Below, piece after piece: positions 7,916-16,671 of a stretch of DNA of 64,000 nt. The DNA is from Bacteroidota bacterium (GTDB taxonomy: Bacteria; Bacteroidota; Bacteroidia; B-17B0; Aurantibacillaceae), in assembly GCA_029237825.1 (NCBI GenBank), contig JAQZBQ010000003.1:102001-166000 (forward strand), written 5' to 3'. Under the pieces are notes generated by a model. It was not told the DNA's origin. It searched no databases and saw only the letters and a program-made list of their open reading frames with translations. Within the stretch, counting starts at the first letter, position 1. Every line of letters starts with the position of its first letter. Made by a program: the position numbers and the translations under genes.

Positions 7916-9550
7916 TTATTTTGTTTTTTGTTTGGATTGAACTGCAGGATAAGTCTCACCAAGGTATTTTTTTAAAATTTCAAGTCTGCCGTTTGGCCGT
8001 AACTGTTTCAACTGGTATAAATCCAGTCGTCTGTCAATTAGATTATGGACACTGCCCTGCAGCCTCAGCCTTTTAAGAAGATCAAGCTCGACATCCACAA
8101 CCAAAACAGCTTCTGTATTTGCTGTTGCTTCTGCTTTTACTCCATTGGTAGGAAAAGCAAAATCTGCCGGCGTAAATACTCCGGATTGAGCGTATTGAAT
8201 ATCCATATTGTGTACCTTAGGAAGGTTACCTACCCCACCGGCTATTGCCACGAAACATTCGTTTTCAATAGCTCTTGCCTGTGCACACGTTTTTATTCGT
8301 GTAAAAGCGTTTTGGGTATCCGTTAAAAACGGGATAAAAAGTATTTCCATTCCTTCCAATGCCAGTAATCGTGCAAGTTCAGGGAATTCGGCATCATAAC
8401 AAACCAGAACGCCAATTTTTCCCGCGTCGGTATCAAACACCTTCAACCTGTTTCCGCCTACTATTCCCCAACTTGCACTCTCATTTCGTGTGACATGAAT
8501 TTTATTATACGTTTCAATCGATCCATCGCGTCTACATAAATATCCTACATTATACAGGTCCCCATTTTTAATATACGGCATGCTTCCCGTAATAATGTTC
8601 ACGTTATATGCGATCGCATAATCGATAAATTTCTTTCTCAGCGGTTCTGTAAACGTAGCAAGGCTTCTTATGGCCTGTGCTTCAGTTTGATGATTAAAGT
8701 CGGCCATTAATGGAGCCATGAACAATTCGGGAAAAAGCACAAAATCAGAATGGTAGCCGGAAACTGCGTCAACAAAAAACTCAATTTGTTCACATAATGC
8801 TTCAAAATTACTAAACGGACGCATTTCCCATTGAATCAAACCTATCCTGGCGGTGCTCTTTTTCTGAAGAATTTGTTTGCTTGGCAAAGTATACAACACA
8901 TTATTCCATTCCATTAATGTGGCACATTCCTTCGATTCTTCGTCATCAGGCATATAATTCGTCAGAATCTTTTTAACATGGAACTCATTGGACAATTGAA
9001 ATGATAATACCATGTCATGAATCTCTTTAGATTTGACTTTATTAATATATTCTTTCGGTGTGAGCTTTGCCGCATGTGCCGAGTAGTTGGGAATCCTTCC
9101 TCCAAACACAATTGATTTTAAATTGAGACGTTCACATAATTCTTTTCTTGCATCGTACAACCTTCTGGCAAGACGCAGTCCTCTATATTCGGGATGAACA
9201 AAAACCTCTATACCGTAAAGTACATCGCCATTATCTGTATGGGTCTTAAAGGTATAGTTCCCCGTAATTTGTTTATAGGTATGATCATCCCCAAAATCGG
9301 CGTAGTTCACAATAATTGATAATGCCACTCCAACAACTTTGTCATTAAATAGTACCACGATTTGGCCTTCAGGGAAAATCTCCAATAAAACCCTTATCTG
9401 ATTCTTTGTCCATAAAAGCCCGTGCCAGTTTTTGTAGGCTTCAGTCATCGAACCATATAATCCCAGATAATCGTGTAACTGCAAATGCCTTACTTCAATC
9501 CGCTTTTCTTCAGAAATATTTTTCTTGCTATTTTTTTTGGTACGCTGCAT
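7916..9550 (-). CDS. GNAT acetyltransferase fused to carbon-nitrogen hydrolase
   Basis: A 544-residue two-domain enzyme. Residues ~20-210 are a GNAT-type N-acetyltransferase (VEVFVHPEYRGLRLARRLYD is the acetyl-CoA-binding region). Residues ~240-520 are a nitrilase-superfamily amidase with the Glu-Lys-Cys triad in FPELFM, YNKIHVTRNE and VLVCYDAEFPELARLLA. This fusion is known in Bacteroidota and proteobacteria, but its substrate has not been established to my knowledge. It is the first gene of a probable minus-strand run continuing into the stress protein and receiver. The upstream region is shared with the divergent gene at 9774. Confidence 0.92.
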   Translation of the reverse strand: MQRTKKNSKKNISEEKRIEVRHLQLHDYLGLYGSMTEAYKNWHGLLWTKNQIRVLLEIFPEGQIVVLFNDKVVGVALSIIVNYADFGDDHTYKQITGNYTFKTHTDNGDVLYGIEVFVHPEYRGLRLARRLYDARKELCERLNLKSIVFGGRIPNYSAHAAKLTPKEYINKVKSKEIHDMVLSFQLSNEFHVKKILTNYMPDDEESKECATLMEWNNVLYTLPSKQILQKKSTARIGLIQWEMRPFSNFEALCEQIEFFVDAVSGYHSDFVLFPELFMAPLMADFNHQTEAQAIRSLATFTEPLRKKFIDYAIAYNVNIITGSMPYIKNGDLYNVGYLCRRDGSIETYNKIHVTRNESASWGIVGGNRLKVFDTDAGKIGVLVCYDAEFPELARLLALEGMEILFIPFLTDTQNAFTRIKTCAQARAIENECFVAIAGGVGNLPKVHNMDIQYAQSGVFTPADFAFPTNGVKAEATANTEAVLVVDVELDLLKRLRLQGSVHNLIDRRLDLYQLKQLRPNGRLEILKKYLGETYPAVQSKQKTK

Positions 9551-9653
9551 ATCACATCAATCCTATTATTTAGTATACCATCATTCACGATTGTTATGCC
9601 AACTAATAAATTATTCATATTCAACGAGATACACAAATAAACACTATCAAAAA

Positions 9654-9677
9654 TTCTCAAATCGAGAAGTATTTCTC
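9654..9677. promoter_or_regulatory. Overlapping inverted repeats between divergent genes
   Basis: TTCTC (9654-9658), GAGAA (9664-9668) and TTCTC (9673-9677) form two overlapping inverted pairs in the 223-bp region between the GNAT-nitrilase gene and the gene at 9774. The layout resembles the alternating half-sites in front of the LacI gene, though the bases differ. Protein binding is only a guess. Confidence 0.35.
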
Positions 9678-9773
9678 ATTTTGAAATTCACATAATCTAA
9701 CGTAATTTGTATAACCGGAATCCATTAATTATAGGATAATTTTACTGCCGGGCTAATCCTTACCAAATTGTAA

Positions 9774-10658
9774 ATGATGAAATACGTAAATAAACATGAG
9801 GTAAAATCGCAAATTAAGGAAAAGTCAGTTCCCAAAAAAGTGAAGAAAAAAGCGATTGTTTTAGAATCGATTCAACCCGAGCCTTTAAGTTCATTTACAC
9901 AGATTCCATTAAACAAAGAAAAAAAAGACGTCCTAATAGCAGAGTCGGAAGAAATGAGCATGATTGTTCTCAAAGCAATTTTAGAAAAAAATGATTTTAC
10001 TTTTGAACTTGCTAAAACGGAAAGTGAAGCACTCATTGCATTCGACAAATATCAATTTCGCATTGTATTAATCGGAACAACCGTTACAAATTCCTGGAAC
10101 AGTTTGGTTGACAAAATTTGGCAGGAAAATAATAAAGTACCTGTATCTTTTTTAATGGCGCTTACTCTTACTCCCGAGGGATCAGATTATGCAGATTTCC
10201 TCAATAATAATTTTGATAAGATTATTATTAAGCCCTATAAAGAATCGGAGTTAGTCAGAATTTTAAAAAAATACAGAAAGCTGATCCCAAAGCGCAAAAA
10301 TCCCAAAAATCACTACACCTTTAAGCTAGATCAATTGCTAAGGATCAGCAATAATAATGAAGAATTCGTTAAAACTATGCTGGGAAAATTTATCGAAACA
10401 GCACAGGAATGTGAATCCGCTTTAAATAAATTTCTAGTACCCTTTAATAGTGAAGAAATGAAAAGAGCTGCACATAAAGGTATTCCTTCCTATTCCGTGT
10501 TAGAATTAAAAGAGCTTGCCAATTTACTTATATACTTCGAGCGAAATCAGTTTTCTGAAAAAGACCTGAATGATCTATCTGAGAAAATTTCATTTTTCTC
10601 CGCAAAAAACCAGCAAGTTATTTCTGAGATTAAAAAATTTCTTAGACTTCGAAAATAA
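9774..10658 (+). CDS. Pseudo-receiver plus HPt-like protein
   Basis: A 294-residue protein. The basic N-terminus (1-48) is likely disordered. Residues ~50-175 follow the receiver fold, starting DVLIAESEEMSMIVLKAILE, but the phosphoacceptor position holds a non-acidic residue (IVLIGTTVTNSW) although the late Lys is kept (IIIKPYKESEL). Residues ~185-290 resemble a histidine phosphotransfer helix bundle. RAAHKGIPSYSVLELKEL aligns with AAAHSIIPSFSMLGM in the HPt of the hybrid kinase at 46170-48878, so a phosphorylatable His is probably present. It may act as a constitutive adaptor in a phosphorelay. No close name is known to me. Confidence 0.7.
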   Translation: MMKYVNKHEVKSQIKEKSVPKKVKKKAIVLESIQPEPLSSFTQIPLNKEKKDVLIAESEEMSMIVLKAILEKNDFTFELAKTESEALIAFDKYQFRIVLIGTTVTNSWNSLVDKIWQENNKVPVSFLMALTLTPEGSDYADFLNNNFDKIIIKPYKESELVRILKKYRKLIPKRKNPKNHYTFKLDQLLRISNNNEEFVKTMLGKFIETAQECESALNKFLVPFNSEEMKRAAHKGIPSYSVLELKELANLLIYFERNQFSEKDLNDLSEKISFFSAKNQQVISEIKKFLRLRK

Positions 10659-10742
10659 TATCTGCAAATACGCTGAATTTTTAAACGTTCGCTTAAAGAG
10701 CTCTATTGCTTAAAACTATTACACTTTAATTTAGTTGGATTC

Positions 10743-10805
10743 AACTATCCTGCATTATCGTTTAACGAATATCACTTAATTGCCCAATCTCGGGAATTAA
10801 TTTTG
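10743..10805 (+). promoter_or_regulatory. Island promoter element, gene 10876
   Basis: AACTAT (10743-10748), 15 bp, AACGAA (10764-10769), then the -7 box TAATTTTG (10798-10805). The C of the second half to the -7 T is 32 bp. The first half has A in place of G at its second position. Confidence 0.6.
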
Positions 10806-10875
10806 TTTTAAAATGTAGAACAGGATCTTGACGATACACGTCATAATATACATTTAATAAAAAATTACAGTTACA

Positions 10876-11259
10876 ATGAAAACTTCAATTTACATTTTGC
10901 TTTTTATGTTAATGTTTAACTTTAATAGCATAGCTCAAAGGGCAAGCAAACAGGAAAAAATCAGCAATAATACTTCGATGCGAGGAAAAAAATTATTGCG
11001 TAAAGAAAACAAAATTCATGCGTCTGTTGAAAATCTCGCAGAAAAAAACGAAAACAAATCCCGCCGTAAACACAAATTAGGTACTCTTTCGAACTATAAG
11101 TCACAGAAAAAAATAGTGACCAGGGAACGGAAGAGAGCAAGAAAAGAACAGGAAAAATCGGAGAAACAGGCTTTAAGAAAAGAAAAAGGCAGAGGAAAAG
11201 AAAGCAAAGAAACATCGAAGGAACCTGTTGTAGCAACAATGGGTCCCGAAGAGAGTTAA
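10876..11259 (+). CDS. Small exported, very basic protein
   Basis: 127 residues. The signal peptide is clear (MKTSIYILLFMLMFNFNSIAQ, hydrophobic core 4-18, cleavage likely after AQ at ~21). The mature part is almost entirely Lys, Arg, Glu, Asn and Ser with little hydrophobic content, so it is probably extended or disordered and highly positive. It could bind nucleic acid, polyphosphate or acidic polysaccharide outside the inner membrane; this is a guess. It has the shared promoter element and is followed after 28 bp by another small charged gene. Confidence 0.75.
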   Translation: MKTSIYILLFMLMFNFNSIAQRASKQEKISNNTSMRGKKLLRKENKIHASVENLAEKNENKSRRKHKLGTLSNYKSQKKIVTRERKRARKEQEKSEKQALRKEKGRGKESKETSKEPVVATMGPEES

Positions 11260-11287
11260 TATTAAGTAATCCTAAAAACTAGAAATT

Positions 11288-11596
11288 ATGAAACCTACTA
11301 ATAAAGAAACTGACACAGTTAAAAGGGTTAAGTTACCAGGTTATAAACATTATCCTCCTTCTGAGGATATTTACAGACAAGAAAAAGAAGAGAAAGACAT
11401 TGACCCGGAGGATCCCACACATCGAAAAAGCCCTAATGAATATCCTGGTAAAAGAAATGAAAAAGATTTTAAAGACGATTATTCAGGATCGGACCTGGAC
11501 ATACCAGGCTCAGAGTTAGATGACACTATGGAGGATATAGGTAGCGAAGACGAAGAAAATAATTATTACAGTATTGGAGGTGACAATCACTTCTAA
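11288..11596 (+). CDS. Small acidic conserved hypothetical protein
   Basis: 102 residues, with no signal peptide or membrane segment. It contains LPGYKHYPPSEDIY and DIDPEDP, a motif pair I recognise from small uncharacterised proteins in many Bacteroidota. The C-terminal half is strongly acidic and likely disordered. It is probably co-transcribed with the basic exported protein 28 bp upstream. A strong hairpin terminator follows 27 bp after the stop. Function unknown. Confidence 0.75.
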   Translation: MKPTNKETDTVKRVKLPGYKHYPPSEDIYRQEKEEKDIDPEDPTHRKSPNEYPGKRNEKDFKDDYSGSDLDIPGSELDDTMEDIGSEDEENNYYSIGGDNHF

Positions 11597-11623
11597 CTTG
11601 AAGCAAAGTGCAGATAAAGCACA

Positions 11624-11665
11624 AAAAAAAAATCATTTTTAGATTTCTAAAAATGATTTTTTTTT
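11624..11665. terminator. Bidirectional intrinsic terminator
   Basis: A perfect 20-bp inverted repeat (11624-11643 and 11646-11665) with A-tract and T-tract at the ends. It lies between the convergent genes ending at 11596 and 11667 and can work in both directions. Confidence 0.9.
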
Positions 11666-11666
11666 G

Positions 11667-12041
11667 TTATGAAATAACCGAAGAAACCGGACTGAGTTCA
11701 ATATAGGCTTTTTCACATGCAGATTTAATCTTACTAAATCGTGAACTGATTTCTTGTAAATCACCTGATTGAGCAGCGAGGGATTCTATTTCCGCCACTT
11801 CTTTCTCAATAACTTTATCCAGTCCCATAAAAGGTATAGTGGATCTTAATTTATGCGCAACGGATTTAATCGCTTTATAATTTTTCTCCGCGATTCCTCT
11901 CTCTAGCGCTTTAATTTCTTCAGGGTTTTCTGAAAGAAAAAGCGAGATCATTTCTTTCACAAACGTTTTGTTTCCATCTGACAACTCCATTAAATAGGAG
12001 AGATTTGTGGTCTTCTCGATTTTTTCCGTTTTAGTTTCCAT
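11667..12041 (-). CDS. Histidine phosphotransfer (HPt) protein
   Basis: A 124-residue, one-domain HPt helix bundle. The phosphorylated His sits in SVAHKLRSTIPFMGL (His ~69), matching the AHxLRS consensus. The N-terminal segment NLSYLMELSDGNKTFVKEMI is the usual lead-in helix pair. It is 36 bp downstream of a CheY-like gene on the same strand. Together they could pass phosphate between the hybrid kinases at 46-55 kb and final regulators; that link is inference from shared promoter type. Confidence 0.88.
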   Translation of the reverse strand: METKTEKIEKTTNLSYLMELSDGNKTFVKEMISLFLSENPEEIKALERGIAEKNYKAIKSVAHKLRSTIPFMGLDKVIEKEVAEIESLAAQSGDLQEISSRFSKIKSACEKAYIELSPVSSVIS

Positions 12042-12077
12042 GCAGTTAAATTTTAGTGTGTATAGAAATTCTCAATA

Positions 12078-12512
12078 TTAGTGATAAAGATTTTCTGGAT
12101 TTTCAACCACTGTTGTAAATAAGTAGTTTACAGTCAAATTATAAAGATCCTCTTCTACAATTGGTTTCGCAATGTAATCTACCATTCCTGATACAAGGCA
12201 ACGTTGGCGTTCTTCCTCGGTAGCATTCGATGTCATTGCAATAATGGGCAAGCCAAGTTTTAAAGTATTTCTTATATATTTCGAAGCTTCATGCCCATCC
12301 ATTTCCGGCATTTGTATATCCATTAGGATAAGATCATACTTGTTTATTTTCATATTTTCCAGCGCAAGCTTTCCGTTTGCACAGGTATCGTACTGAAATC
12401 CCCATTTTTTCAACAGGAAACCAATCATTTTACGTCCTAAAAGATTATCCTCCACCACTAAAATTCTAATTTTAGCCTTAATTTCATCGGGAATTACTCT
12501 GTCTGTAAGCAT
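12078..12512 (-). CDS. CheY-like response regulator
   Basis: A 144-residue stand-alone receiver close to those at the C-terminus of hybrid kinases. The acidic pair is in LVVEDN, the Asp in DLILMDIQMPEMDG, the Thr in IAMTSNA and the Lys in YIAKPI. It heads a two-gene unit with the HPt gene. Its promoter carries the shared island element at 12571-12633 in a region also serving the divergent receiver gene at 12825. Confidence 0.92.
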   Translation of the reverse strand: MLTDRVIPDEIKAKIRILVVEDNLLGRKMIGFLLKKWGFQYDTCANGKLALENMKINKYDLILMDIQMPEMDGHEASKYIRNTLKLGLPIIAMTSNATEEERQRCLVSGMVDYIAKPIVEEDLYNLTVNYLFTTVVENPENLYH

Positions 12513-12570
12513 AGATTAATTTAACTATATGTTAAAGAATAAAACAAAGGAAGCCTTTCCTTTTGTTATT

Positions 12571-12633
12571 CGAAGATAGTTTTCGGATAGGTGAAAAATT
12601 AAAGCATTCGATAAGCGGGCATAATCAATAGCC
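12571..12633 (-). promoter_or_regulatory. Island promoter element, receiver-HPt unit
   Basis: On the minus strand: GGCTAT (12633-12628), 15 bp, ATCGAA, then TATCTTCG (12578-12571). Spacing from the second-half C to the -7 T is 32 bp. The leader between here and 12512 contains a weak AAAGGAA/TTCCTTT inverted repeat. Confidence 0.65.
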
Positions 12634-12705
12634 CGATAAAGGAAGATTACACGTGAAATATTTTATAATGTTCTCCTAGCTTTATTGGCCGAGGCAGGCT
12701 ATTTC

Positions 12706-12768
12706 AGCTAGTTAAAATACCCTATCACCGAAATATAAATTATTTGGCTCCTATCATAATTAATTTTG
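12706..12768 (+). promoter_or_regulatory. Island promoter element, receiver 12825
   Basis: AGCTAG (12706-12711), 15 bp, ACCGAA (12727-12732), then TAATTTTG (12761-12768) at 32 bp. It is back to back with the element for the 12512 gene, so the 312-bp gap is a shared divergent control region. Confidence 0.65.
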
Positions 12769-12824
12769 TATGTGCGCATTTAAATTATTAGAAACCGGCA
12801 TTTAATAAACATTAAAATTTTGTT

Positions 12825-13211
12825 ATGAATATTTTGGTAATTGAAGACGATAAGCTGACCTTACACTCACTTAAACACGTAATTGAAAGTTTAGGTCATA
12901 AAGTTATTGTTGCGGAAAATGCTGAGGAAGCAATGAACAAAATTGTTGATGGGCAGTTTGACGTAGTTTTTAGTGATATTATGATGCCCGGAATTTCAGG
13001 TTTGTCGCTGTTAACTATATTAAGAACTGTACATCTTTGCAAAACGCCAATCGTGGCAATGTCGGTGTTAAATGACAAGCCTGTTGTGGAGGCAGCTTTT
13101 GCAGCGGGAGCTAATGATTTTTTGGTTAAACCCTTCACTTTGGAAAGTATTGCTGAAACGTTAAATAAATTTGACGGCACTATCCATAATGATGTTAAAG
13201 CAACACATTAA
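12825..13211 (+). CDS. CheY-like response regulator
   Basis: A 128-residue single receiver. The acidic pair is in VIEDDK, the Asp in VVFSDIMMPGISG, the Ser in AMSVLND and the Lys in FLVKPF. It has no output domain, so it probably acts by protein contact or as a phosphate sink. It is divergent from the receiver-HPt unit and has its own copy of the shared promoter element. Confidence 0.92.
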   Translation: MNILVIEDDKLTLHSLKHVIESLGHKVIVAENAEEAMNKIVDGQFDVVFSDIMMPGISGLSLLTILRTVHLCKTPIVAMSVLNDKPVVEAAFAAGANDFLVKPFTLESIAETLNKFDGTIHNDVKATH

Positions 13212-13230
13212 TTCCGTTCCACCCTCTTTT

Positions 13231-13293
13231 ACCGATTAAAAGAATACGGTCACCGAATATTGAATTTATACAAGACTGAACTAATTAGATTTG
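13231..13293 (+). promoter_or_regulatory. Island promoter element (half-degenerate), gene 13315
   Basis: ACCGAA (13252-13257) lies 32 bp before TAGATTTG (13286-13293). The first half-site position holds ACCGAT (13231-13236), a copy of the second half rather than GGCTAT. A second possible -7 box, TAATTTTG, sits at 13305-13312 just before the ATG. Confidence 0.45.
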
Positions 13294-13314
13294 TTGCAAC
13301 AACCTAATTTTGTA

Positions 13315-15180
13315 ATGATGTTCAGGGCAATATTCTCTTTCACCTTAGTTTTTCATGGGTGTGTTGCTATAAGTCAGATTCTTACACCCGAAACGGCTCA
13401 GGAACTATTTAATAAAAAATATTACGGAGCTGTATGGAAATTCTATCATAAGCAATTACAGAAGGATTCGTTAAATGCAGACCTGAATTATAAAATGGGT
13501 ATATGCTACCTGAATTCTCGGTCACAAAAGGAAAAATCTATTCCTTATTTAAGAAAGGCATTAACAATCAGTGACATCAATTCTGTTCAACAGGCAAAGA
13601 CTATAAAATTATTAGGTGACGCCAGTTACATTACCGAAGACTATGAAAAAGCGATTGGATATTATGAATCCTATCAGAAACTGTCTATGCAAAATCCGGG
13701 CTTTGCCCTATCGGATCTTTCACGTGAAATAGAAATGTGCCGAATGGCAACAGAACTCAAAGAATTAAAAGCGATTACCCAACAACTGGTCAAACAAAAA
13801 TCCCAAACAAAAAAAATAAAAGCATCACACGGGCTAGAAAAAATCGGATATAGCGTTTCAAACACGTCTCCGGTATTTGTTAAAAACGAACTTTCCCTAA
13901 AAGAAAAAATTCATGACGCCTATTTCGAGGTTCAAAATTTTTCAATACCTACTCAAACTGCCACCACTATCCCTACTGATACCAGTTCAACTAAAATGGA
14001 ATCTACAGTGGCGTCATCTACGGACGGGCAAATAATATTAATATATAGGGACGAGGAAGGCGAAGCAGATTTATATACCTCTGTTTTACGCGGGAACGAG
14101 TGGGCTACACCCGAAAGGATGAGTAAGATGATCAGTAATATCTACTGGGAGCCTGACGAATACGTTTCGTCCGACGGGAAAGCTCTTTATTTTGCAAGTA
14201 AGAGAGACGGTGGGTTTGGAGGAAAAGACCTTTACAAAAGTGAAAAACTGGAAAATGGCGAATGGGGAAAAGCTGTCAATCTTGGGCCAACGGTTAATAC
14301 AATGTTTGATGAACAGGCACCATTTATCTTTCCGAATGGCAAAACGCTCCATTTCAGTTCTAACCGAAACCGACCAAAAGGAGGATTTGATCACTTTACC
14401 AGTTCATTAACAGACAGTTTACAATGGACTAAGCCTTTAAACGTAGGATATCCAATGAATGAAAATAGTAAAGAATTATCTACAGACACTAATTCTGTAA
14501 GGGAAAATTACATTGCCACCTTTATCAATCAGAAAAACATTCCGATTAATATTATAAAAGGGCGGTTAATAAACTCCACTGGAAGTGACTTGCCATCTGA
14601 CGTGGAAATCATCATCACAAATAATGAAACCGGTGAAGTTGCGGGCATTTACCGTCCTGATACACAAACAGGAAAATACGCCTGTATCATACCTTCCTGG
14701 TCAAATTTAAACCTTACAATATTGGCAAAAGGGTATTTGATCCGCACAGAAAACATTTCTATACCCAAAGAGGGAGGGCTATACAAGCTGCAACGTCCTA
14801 TAGTTCTAAGACCATTAGCCCCAGAACAAACTAGCGAAATCAATAATATATTCTTTGATCCGCAAAAAGCGACCATAAAACCCGTGTCACAAATTGAACT
14901 CACAAGGCTTTATTCATTTCTAAAAGAACATTCACAACAACATTTCGAGATTTCTGCCACGTTACCACGAAAAACGCCTTCGGATGAAATGAAGATTGCT
15001 GAAGAGAGACTGCAATCAGTGATACAATATCTTACACAACATGGAATCGACCCTTCAAATCTTAACGCAAAGGTTTATAAAGCATCTAAGAAAAAACAGC
15101 AAGGAGCCGAGCTGGCTTCTTCTGAAAACGCAAACCATCCCATTACATTGAAAATGACAGAAAAGAAAAACAAACGATAA
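13315..15180 (+). CDS. Exported TPR-PD40 protein with decayed OmpA domain
   Basis: A 621-residue protein of the same design as the one at 60030-62018. It has a signal peptide, tetratricopeptide helices (~25-160), a PD40/WD40-like beta-propeller with Asp-Gly turns (SSDGKALYFASKRDGGFGGKDL, FIFPNGKTLHFSSNRN), a carboxypeptidase-regulatory-like strand domain (~430-500) and an OmpA-like end. The OmpA end starts INNIFFDPQKATIKPVS but lacks the NxxLSxxRA peptidoglycan-binding signature, so anchoring to murein is doubtful. The open frame begins with TTG at 13291; I chose the ATG at 13315 because it gives a clean signal peptide. It is followed after 28 bp by the phosphohexomutase. Confidence 0.82.
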   Translation: MMFRAIFSFTLVFHGCVAISQILTPETAQELFNKKYYGAVWKFYHKQLQKDSLNADLNYKMGICYLNSRSQKEKSIPYLRKALTISDINSVQQAKTIKLLGDASYITEDYEKAIGYYESYQKLSMQNPGFALSDLSREIEMCRMATELKELKAITQQLVKQKSQTKKIKASHGLEKIGYSVSNTSPVFVKNELSLKEKIHDAYFEVQNFSIPTQTATTIPTDTSSTKMESTVASSTDGQIILIYRDEEGEADLYTSVLRGNEWATPERMSKMISNIYWEPDEYVSSDGKALYFASKRDGGFGGKDLYKSEKLENGEWGKAVNLGPTVNTMFDEQAPFIFPNGKTLHFSSNRNRPKGGFDHFTSSLTDSLQWTKPLNVGYPMNENSKELSTDTNSVRENYIATFINQKNIPINIIKGRLINSTGSDLPSDVEIIITNNETGEVAGIYRPDTQTGKYACIIPSWSNLNLTILAKGYLIRTENISIPKEGGLYKLQRPIVLRPLAPEQTSEINNIFFDPQKATIKPVSQIELTRLYSFLKEHSQQHFEISATLPRKTPSDEMKIAEERLQSVIQYLTQHGIDPSNLNAKVYKASKKKQQGAELASSENANHPITLKMTEKKNKR

Positions 15181-15208
15181 CAAATAAAACAAACGTAAAT
15201 TTCAACTT

Positions 15209-16663
15209 ATGAAACCAATTAAATTCGGTACAGACGGCTGGCGGGCTATAATCGCGGAAGACTACACAGTAACTAATGTAGCGAGAGTTGCAGAGGCAAC
15301 AGCACTTTGGCTTTTAAAATCATCTACAACTCCAAAAGTGGTAATCGGGCATGACCCCCGGTTTGGAGGACAGTTATTTGCGGAAACAACAGCAAAAGTA
15401 CTATGTAGCCACGGTATTAAAGTGTTACTTGCCAAAGGGTTTGTTTCTACGCCTATGGTTTCTTTAGGAACCGTACAAACTAAAGCAGATCTTGGAATTG
15501 TAATTACCGCAAGTCACAATCCTCCATCTTACAATGGATTTAAACTGAAAGGGTCTTACGGAGGCCCTCTATTACCCGAAAAAGTTGAAGAAATCGAGAA
15601 TTTAATTCCTTCAGAAAATCCACACGACTTAAATAAATTAAGTTTAACGGAATTCATTGAGAAAGGAATGGTTGAATACATTGATCTGGAAACAATGTAT
15701 TGCAAACATATTGAATCCAATTTCGACCTGGAATTAATCAGAAAGTCGAAACTTAACCTTGCCTACGACGCGATGTTTGGTGCAGGACAAAACGTAATAA
15801 GTCGATTACTGCCGAATACTGCACTTATACATTGTGAAAATAATCCTTCCTTTAATGGTCAGGCTCCTGAACCTATTCATAAAAACCTTAAAGAATTTTC
15901 TATGTTGATTAAGAGGCAAAAAAATATTGATTGCGGCTTAGCAACTGATGGGGATGCTGACAGAATTGGGTTATATGACAAAGAAGGAAATTTCATTGAC
16001 TCCAACCACATTATCTTAATCCTCATAAAATACCTTTATGAAACAAAAGGTATGCGTGGGAATGTAGTTACAGCGTTTTCTGTTACGCCTAAAGTATCTA
16101 AAATGTGCGAACATTTCGGACTGAAACACCAGGTTACGAAAATTGGTTTTAAACACATAGCGGGCAAAATGGTTAACGAAGATGTATTACTTGGAGGGGA
16201 AGAGTCTGGAGGAATAGCAATTAAAGGACATATACCGGAGAGAGATGGCATTTGGATGGGTTTAACCATTTGGGAATGTATGGCTAAATCCGGAAAATCA
16301 TTGCAGGAACTAATTAAAGATGTTTACGCGATAGTTGGGCCATTTACATTTGAGCGTTCCGATCTGCACATTAATGATACCCTTAAAAATGCAATCATTG
16401 AAAATTGTAAACAAAATATTTATAAGAACTTCGGCGATTACATCATTCAAAAAACCGAAGATTTGGATGGGTTTAAATATTTTTTCACAAATGATGAATG
16501 GTTAATGATCAGGGCTTCAGGAACAGAACCTGTTCTGAGAAATTATGCTGAATCAAGCTCTCCAAATAAAACTAATTCGATTTTAAAAGCAGCAGAAAAG
16601 GCGTTAATGGCAGCTTTGGATAATGCAAAAAAAGGAAGCAACAATCAGTTTTTAAATGCATAA
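15209..16663 (+). CDS. Phosphoglucomutase/phosphomannomutase
   Basis: A 484-residue alpha-D-phosphohexomutase interconverting hexose 6- and 1-phosphates, feeding nucleotide-sugar and glycogen pathways. All four family signatures are visible: the phosphoserine loop ITASHNPPSYNG, the metal loop ATDGDADR, the sugar loop GGEESGG and the phosphate loop RASGTEPVLRNYAE. Sugar specificity cannot be read from these. It sits in a unit with the TPR-PD40 protein upstream and the DUF2383 protein 8 bp downstream. It would supply hexose 1-phosphate for the nucleotidyltransferase at 56658; this is inference. Confidence 0.93.
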   Translation: MKPIKFGTDGWRAIIAEDYTVTNVARVAEATALWLLKSSTTPKVVIGHDPRFGGQLFAETTAKVLCSHGIKVLLAKGFVSTPMVSLGTVQTKADLGIVITASHNPPSYNGFKLKGSYGGPLLPEKVEEIENLIPSENPHDLNKLSLTEFIEKGMVEYIDLETMYCKHIESNFDLELIRKSKLNLAYDAMFGAGQNVISRLLPNTALIHCENNPSFNGQAPEPIHKNLKEFSMLIKRQKNIDCGLATDGDADRIGLYDKEGNFIDSNHIILILIKYLYETKGMRGNVVTAFSVTPKVSKMCEHFGLKHQVTKIGFKHIAGKMVNEDVLLGGEESGGIAIKGHIPERDGIWMGLTIWECMAKSGKSLQELIKDVYAIVGPFTFERSDLHINDTLKNAIIENCKQNIYKNFGDYIIQKTEDLDGFKYFFTNDEWLMIRASGTEPVLRNYAESSSPNKTNSILKAAEKALMAALDNAKKGSNNQFLNA

Positions 16664-16671
16664 ATCATACC

